DNA from: Plecoglossus altivelis
Lineage: Eukaryota > Chordata > Actinopteri > Osmeriformes > Plecoglossidae
Length of the DNA stretch: 64,000 nt
Reading direction: 5' to 3'
Assembly: GCA_036571765.1 (NCBI GenBank)
Contig: BROE01000013.1
Span: 14,138,999-14,202,998, forward strand
Shown here: positions 60,055 to 64,000 of the stretch, piece by piece
Position numbering within the stretch: position 1 is the first letter of the stretch
How the letters are laid out: each line of letters starts with the position of its first letter
Made by a program: the position numbers and the translations under genes
The notes under the pieces: model-generated
Seen by the model: only the letters and a program-made list of their open reading frames with translations
What the model was told of the DNA's origin: nothing
Databases searched by the model: none

Positions 60055-61739
60055 GTGATATAAAAAGAGAGAAAAGACAGACAGAAAAAGAAAGCGTTGA
60101 CAAAAGAGAAAAACAGAGAGAAAGAAAAATCTAGAGTGAGAGAAAGAATGAGAGCGTGTCCTTGAAATTAATATAATGCACTCTGACACTATTGTCTGTT
60201 GGTGAAGTGTATTCAGTTTGACACAGCAGAGGAGTAGTTATTAAGAAAATGAGAATTGTTTTTTATTAATTGCAGGGAACAAAGCCTGTCTCCCTCTGTT
60301 TTGCTTACAGCATCTTAACCCTGATAAATAAGGTCCCTCTCTTGGATAGTCATGTTGGTACTTACAGCCAGATCAGCCCAAAATAAAAAAAAATAAAAAA
60401 CTTTACAAAGTATGAGGTATACAACTTTTGTCGTTCAGGGGACTATTTGCAACCAGCACACGCAAGGGCTGGTATCAAAACAGCTTGCTTCAGCACCTTC
60501 CGCAGTGTTAAAGAAATCCTCCTAACTCAGGGCTAAGCTGGAGACACACCTTTTGCTTGCCCTAACATCGGTAAACTGCAAAAGGTGTCAAACATCATCA
60601 CTGGTGATTTGTAGAAGCGTAATATGTCACTATTATTGTTGATACTCTGGCTTATCGAGCGGTCAATGGAGTTTGCATGCTCTCTGATATTCCCACGTAT
60701 AATTAGCAATCAAAATCCTATTCAAATGTTAAGTGCAGCTAATATTGCATATGTATTTAAGAGGGCTGACAGTGTAAACAGAGTGGGCAGAATGGGTGAA
60801 CCCTAATCAACATCCTTCCATGTTCCCATGGCCCCTTTCTCCCCAGGTCTGCCCAAGATATAACACACACTCATTAACCTTTTCTTGGAAAAACGGTGTT
60901 GCAATTAAATGCCGCTTTTACGAACTTTTAAAGGACAATAGAGAGGAAGGGATTCTCCATTTTCTGCTTGGCTGCCCCAGCGGTTCTTCAATAATCAAGG
61001 GGTTCTTTAGGAGTTCAATAACGCAAACATTCCCAAACCTTTCCTGTACCTGCACCCATGCCACACACCCCCCCCACGCCCCCCTGCCCCTCGGCCCACC
61101 TCCCCCTTTTCTCTCCCAGGCCTTTCCTGCAATGTACCAGTGGTGGTGGGAAGGTTGTGGGGTGGATTTGGACGGCTGTAGTTGAGTGGTTGCAGGAAGC
61201 ATTTCTGATAGACCTGCTTGATGCTCAGCAAGTTAGCCAGTGTTTTTAACAAGCAGCAGGGCACCAAAGGACATTTGAGTGATGATAACATGCAGGCACG
61301 TGATGTATTACTTCAGAACAAAATTGTGTTATGTCGCTGTGCCACTGCTGCTAAATTGAAACTGATATTTGTTTTGCTACTTTTGGATTGACTGTCTCCC
61401 ATCAGGCTCCCCAGAATCACTGATGACTCACCGTTCTTGACCTCTAACAGACAGTGTGGTACCATTCTGTACTCATACACACACTGTCCTGCTATAACCT
61501 CTGCCAAGCTTTAACTTCACACTGGGGTGACTTGGTGACCTCTGAACTTATAACCATAATGTCCCATGATATTCCATTAAACACCACAGGACCGATGGGC
61601 ACATCAGCCCGGTTGCTCCTCGCATAATTTGGATTATCTTAACAGTGACATTCAGGGTAGATGGTTTGTTTTCTCTCAGTTTTATGATGTTTGTCTTTGG
61701 TAGGTTCTCTTGTGGCTGACCACTGATCTTCAATCAATG

Positions 61740-61815
61740 TCTGGGCAGGGGGTAGGCAGGGGGTATGCAGAGAGTAGGCAGGGAGAAGCACTGGTGAGGC
61801 AGGGAAAGGTACAGT
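61740..61815. repeat. Short GGCAGGGGGTA-type repeats
   Basis: Four or five imperfect copies of a unit of about 12-14 bp (gggcagggggta, ggcagggggtatgc, agagtaggcaggga). Confidence 0.7.
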
Positions 61816-62540
61816 GGAGGCAGGAAGGAGCAGAGTGAGGCGGTGGAAGTCGGGGAGCCAGATGGAGGTGAATGAAGGCAGTGGTCTCTGCCCCCACCCT
61901 CTGGTCTCTCTCGATTAATCTGGTGCGCAGCATCTGTAGAGAGAGACAGGACCAGAGGTCTTCCTCCATCTATCTCTCTCTTGAAATTGTTATCTTCCAG
62001 GTCAAGAACCACCATCCAGACCTCTGCCTGAGTCCTCCAAGACCTCCTCCCCTATCACTGCGAGACCCCTTCATTCATGTCCATGGGTCTCCTGGCTGCA
62101 CACTGCACACAAGGACGTAAAGAGGGAGAGGACGAGGAGGGAATGAGGAGAGGAAGGGGGAAAAAATCAATACTTAAATGACATGAGGGTTTTAAGACAC
62201 GTGTCTAACATTACTCACGTAAAGCTTTGAAGCAAAGCCATTACAGTGTGTGTGTGCGCAAGCGGGGGAATATTTGGGAGGTGTGTCTGCTGGTGGGTGT
62301 GCCACTCCATCAGCTGATGGAAAGAGAACGTGTCTTATTATCTCTCCCATGAGTTGCGGATGAACAATAATAGGCTCTGGAGAGCCGAGATAAACGACCC
62401 TCATTTGCTTGTCTGCCACGTCGTCACCTAAACCCAGCAGTTCAGTGAGCACAGCGCACATCGCTCGCACGCACGTTTGCCCAGCCAGATATCACAGTGC
62501 GAGCGTCACCCTAAATAGACACAAGCTTCATATTGTACGC

Positions 62541-62666
62541 TCACCTCACCCAAAACATGTCCTATATCATACACTAACCTCACCCTAAACATGTACTATA
62601 TTATAACTCACCTCACCCCAAACATACACTATTTTCCTCATACTAAACATACACTGTGTTACACAC
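62541..62666. repeat. Minisatellite, about four units of 29-34 bp
   Basis: Successive units start at about 62541, 62575, 62608 and 62638. They share the words ctcaccc, aaacat and ctatat/acac, and degrade to the right. Confidence 0.8.
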
Positions 62667-63738
62667 TAACCCGATGCTTCAGTTAGAACTGGTGCTCTCA
62701 TTTCCTCCCCCTCCTCTGCACAGTACAGTACTGCATCTGTGCTGCAGTGGTGCATTCCTGGGGTACAGTAACACAGCGAGTCTGCATGATGTCAATTAGG
62801 CCTCATCTAATATGCATCTTATTAGGAACAATGAGCAGTGTGCTTGATCATTGTCTCTGGGACAGGATGTTGCTTCACTCTGAAAATGAACAACAGCTTT
62901 TTTCCTAGCTGCTGTTCATACTCACTCCACATCCCCTCTGCACTGACTTTGAGAGAAGCCATCTTTTTTAGAAGGCTGGTTGTAAGAGCTGCCCAATGTG
63001 ATTGTCCTTATTTCACCACATGAAGCTAATTCCAAAAGGCTTCAGAGAAGGAGTTGTGACACATCTGTGCTCTGGTGATGTTCTCCGGTGATGTGCTCTG
63101 GTGAATACATGGGGGCGGTTGTTTTTTGTTGTTTTACTAGTAATGTATTGTCGATATGTTCACCCAAAACAATGTGCTGCGTGCAAAGATATGTCCAATT
63201 GAGGATAAATCTCCGGAGTGAACAAACCTTTGTGACGCAAAGGTACTATTTTCACGTTTTGGTTTACAAAGGAACGTTTTTATTCAGGGAAACTCTTATT
63301 CTACAATGGAACAGCTTATCTAAGCCTGTCGGAAGCCTGGAGGTGCGTTGTTTGAGTGGTAGTCTATCATGTCATCCAGACTGGAGCACAGGGACCGCTC
63401 TCACTCCTGCTATTTAACTAAGAAGCAACAACGGAGCAGACGCATGTAAGACCTCGGGGTAGAGCTGGGACCACAGCGCCTGGAGATGAAACATGATATT
63501 GGTTTAATCCCACCTGACATGTATTTAATGGTTATTATCTTAAGGATCTCAATTGAATCTTTGTAGTGAAAAAAGGGGGAGAGAGGACAAACGTTTTCCT
63601 TGCTTCCCTGCTCGTATGTTCAGCTGTGATCGTCGTACTTTAGACAGGGAACCCGTTTACGTTCATATCCTTCAAACCGATTCAAGAGTGACATTATTTA
63701 AAAGACATATTAGTATGCATATGCACATGACATACATA

Positions 63739-63895
63739 CCGTACACACACCGTACACACAACCAACACACACTGCGCACACACTGTACACACACTGTACA
63801 CGCAACGTACACACATTGTACACGCAACGTACACACACCGTAAACACACTGTACACACACCGTACACACACCATACACACACTTTACACAAACAC
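63739..63895. repeat. ACACACCGTAC minisatellite
   Basis: About 14 imperfect copies of an 11-bp unit in which GTAC recurs between CA runs (cacaccgtacacacaccgt, then variants with ctgtac, acgtac and attgtac). Frames across it (Val/Cys/Tyr repeats) are artefacts. Confidence 0.88.
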
Positions 63896-64000
63896 AAAAC
63901 TAAGCTGAGCACCAGGAACATAAACTCCCCATCTCTATTTAAGACGAGGTAGAGATGTTAATGGAGCAGGACTTCAAGCTATTGGTTTGGACAACTCAAC

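Larger units (their letters stand above)
58669..64000. other. Gene desert segment 3 (to window end)
   Basis: No gene recognised. It contains (GA)n at 59989-60054, a minisatellite of about 32 bp at 62541-62666 and an ACACACCGTAC array at 63739-63895. Open frames of 60-129 codons are present without motifs or splice context. Confidence 0.5.

Overview
This is vertebrate nuclear DNA, almost certainly from a teleost fish. The genes are split by GT-AG introns, the spaces between them are long and full of di- and tetranucleotide microsatellites, and several dispersed repeats common in fish genomes are present. I cannot name the species.

Four protein-coding genes could be reconstructed exon by exon, each with an uninterrupted frame from ATG to stop. 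From left to right they are a C19orf12 homologue (+, 142 aa), plekhf1 (-, 283 aa), pop4 (-, 221 aa) and vstm2b (-, 259 aa). As I recall the human map, VSTM2B, POP4, PLEKHF1 and C19orf12 are neighbours on 19q12, the first three on one strand and C19orf12 on the other. Order and orientation here agree, so this is a conserved block. The four genes do not form one pathway: C19orf12 is a membrane protein of mitochondria/ER, Plekhf1 (phafin-1) binds phosphoinositides on endosomes and lysosomes, Pop4 (Rpp29) is an RNase P/MRP subunit, and Vstm2b is a neural immunoglobulin-domain membrane protein.

Layout. 1-4561: C19orf12 between two near-identical direct repeats of about 0.83 and 0.88 kb, each carrying a CCTG tract. 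4.57-10.0 kb: plekhf1 and pop4, compact and head-to-tail. 10.0-22.5 kb: intergenic, with no gene recognised. 22.56-34.2 kb: vstm2b, with a 7.8-kb last intron, a 30-nt microexon and a strong RE1/NRSE (REST-binding) motif in intron 2, followed by a CpG-rich promoter region at 34.37-34.96 kb. 34.96-64 kb: a gene desert rich in (CT)n, (CA)n, (CCTT)n and (GGCA)n tracts, interrupted by one CpG-dense region with CCAAT and TATA motifs at about 57.9-58.45 kb. That region looks like a real promoter, but I could not assign a gene to it.

Most open frames over 60 codons outside the four genes are products of microsatellites or chance, and they are not annotated. No tRNA, rRNA or CRISPR array was seen. I found no clearly novel system. 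The best leads are the orphan promoter near 58 kb with a candidate exon beside it, the RE1 site in vstm2b, the intron inside the plekhf1 PH domain, and the direct repeats flanking C19orf12.
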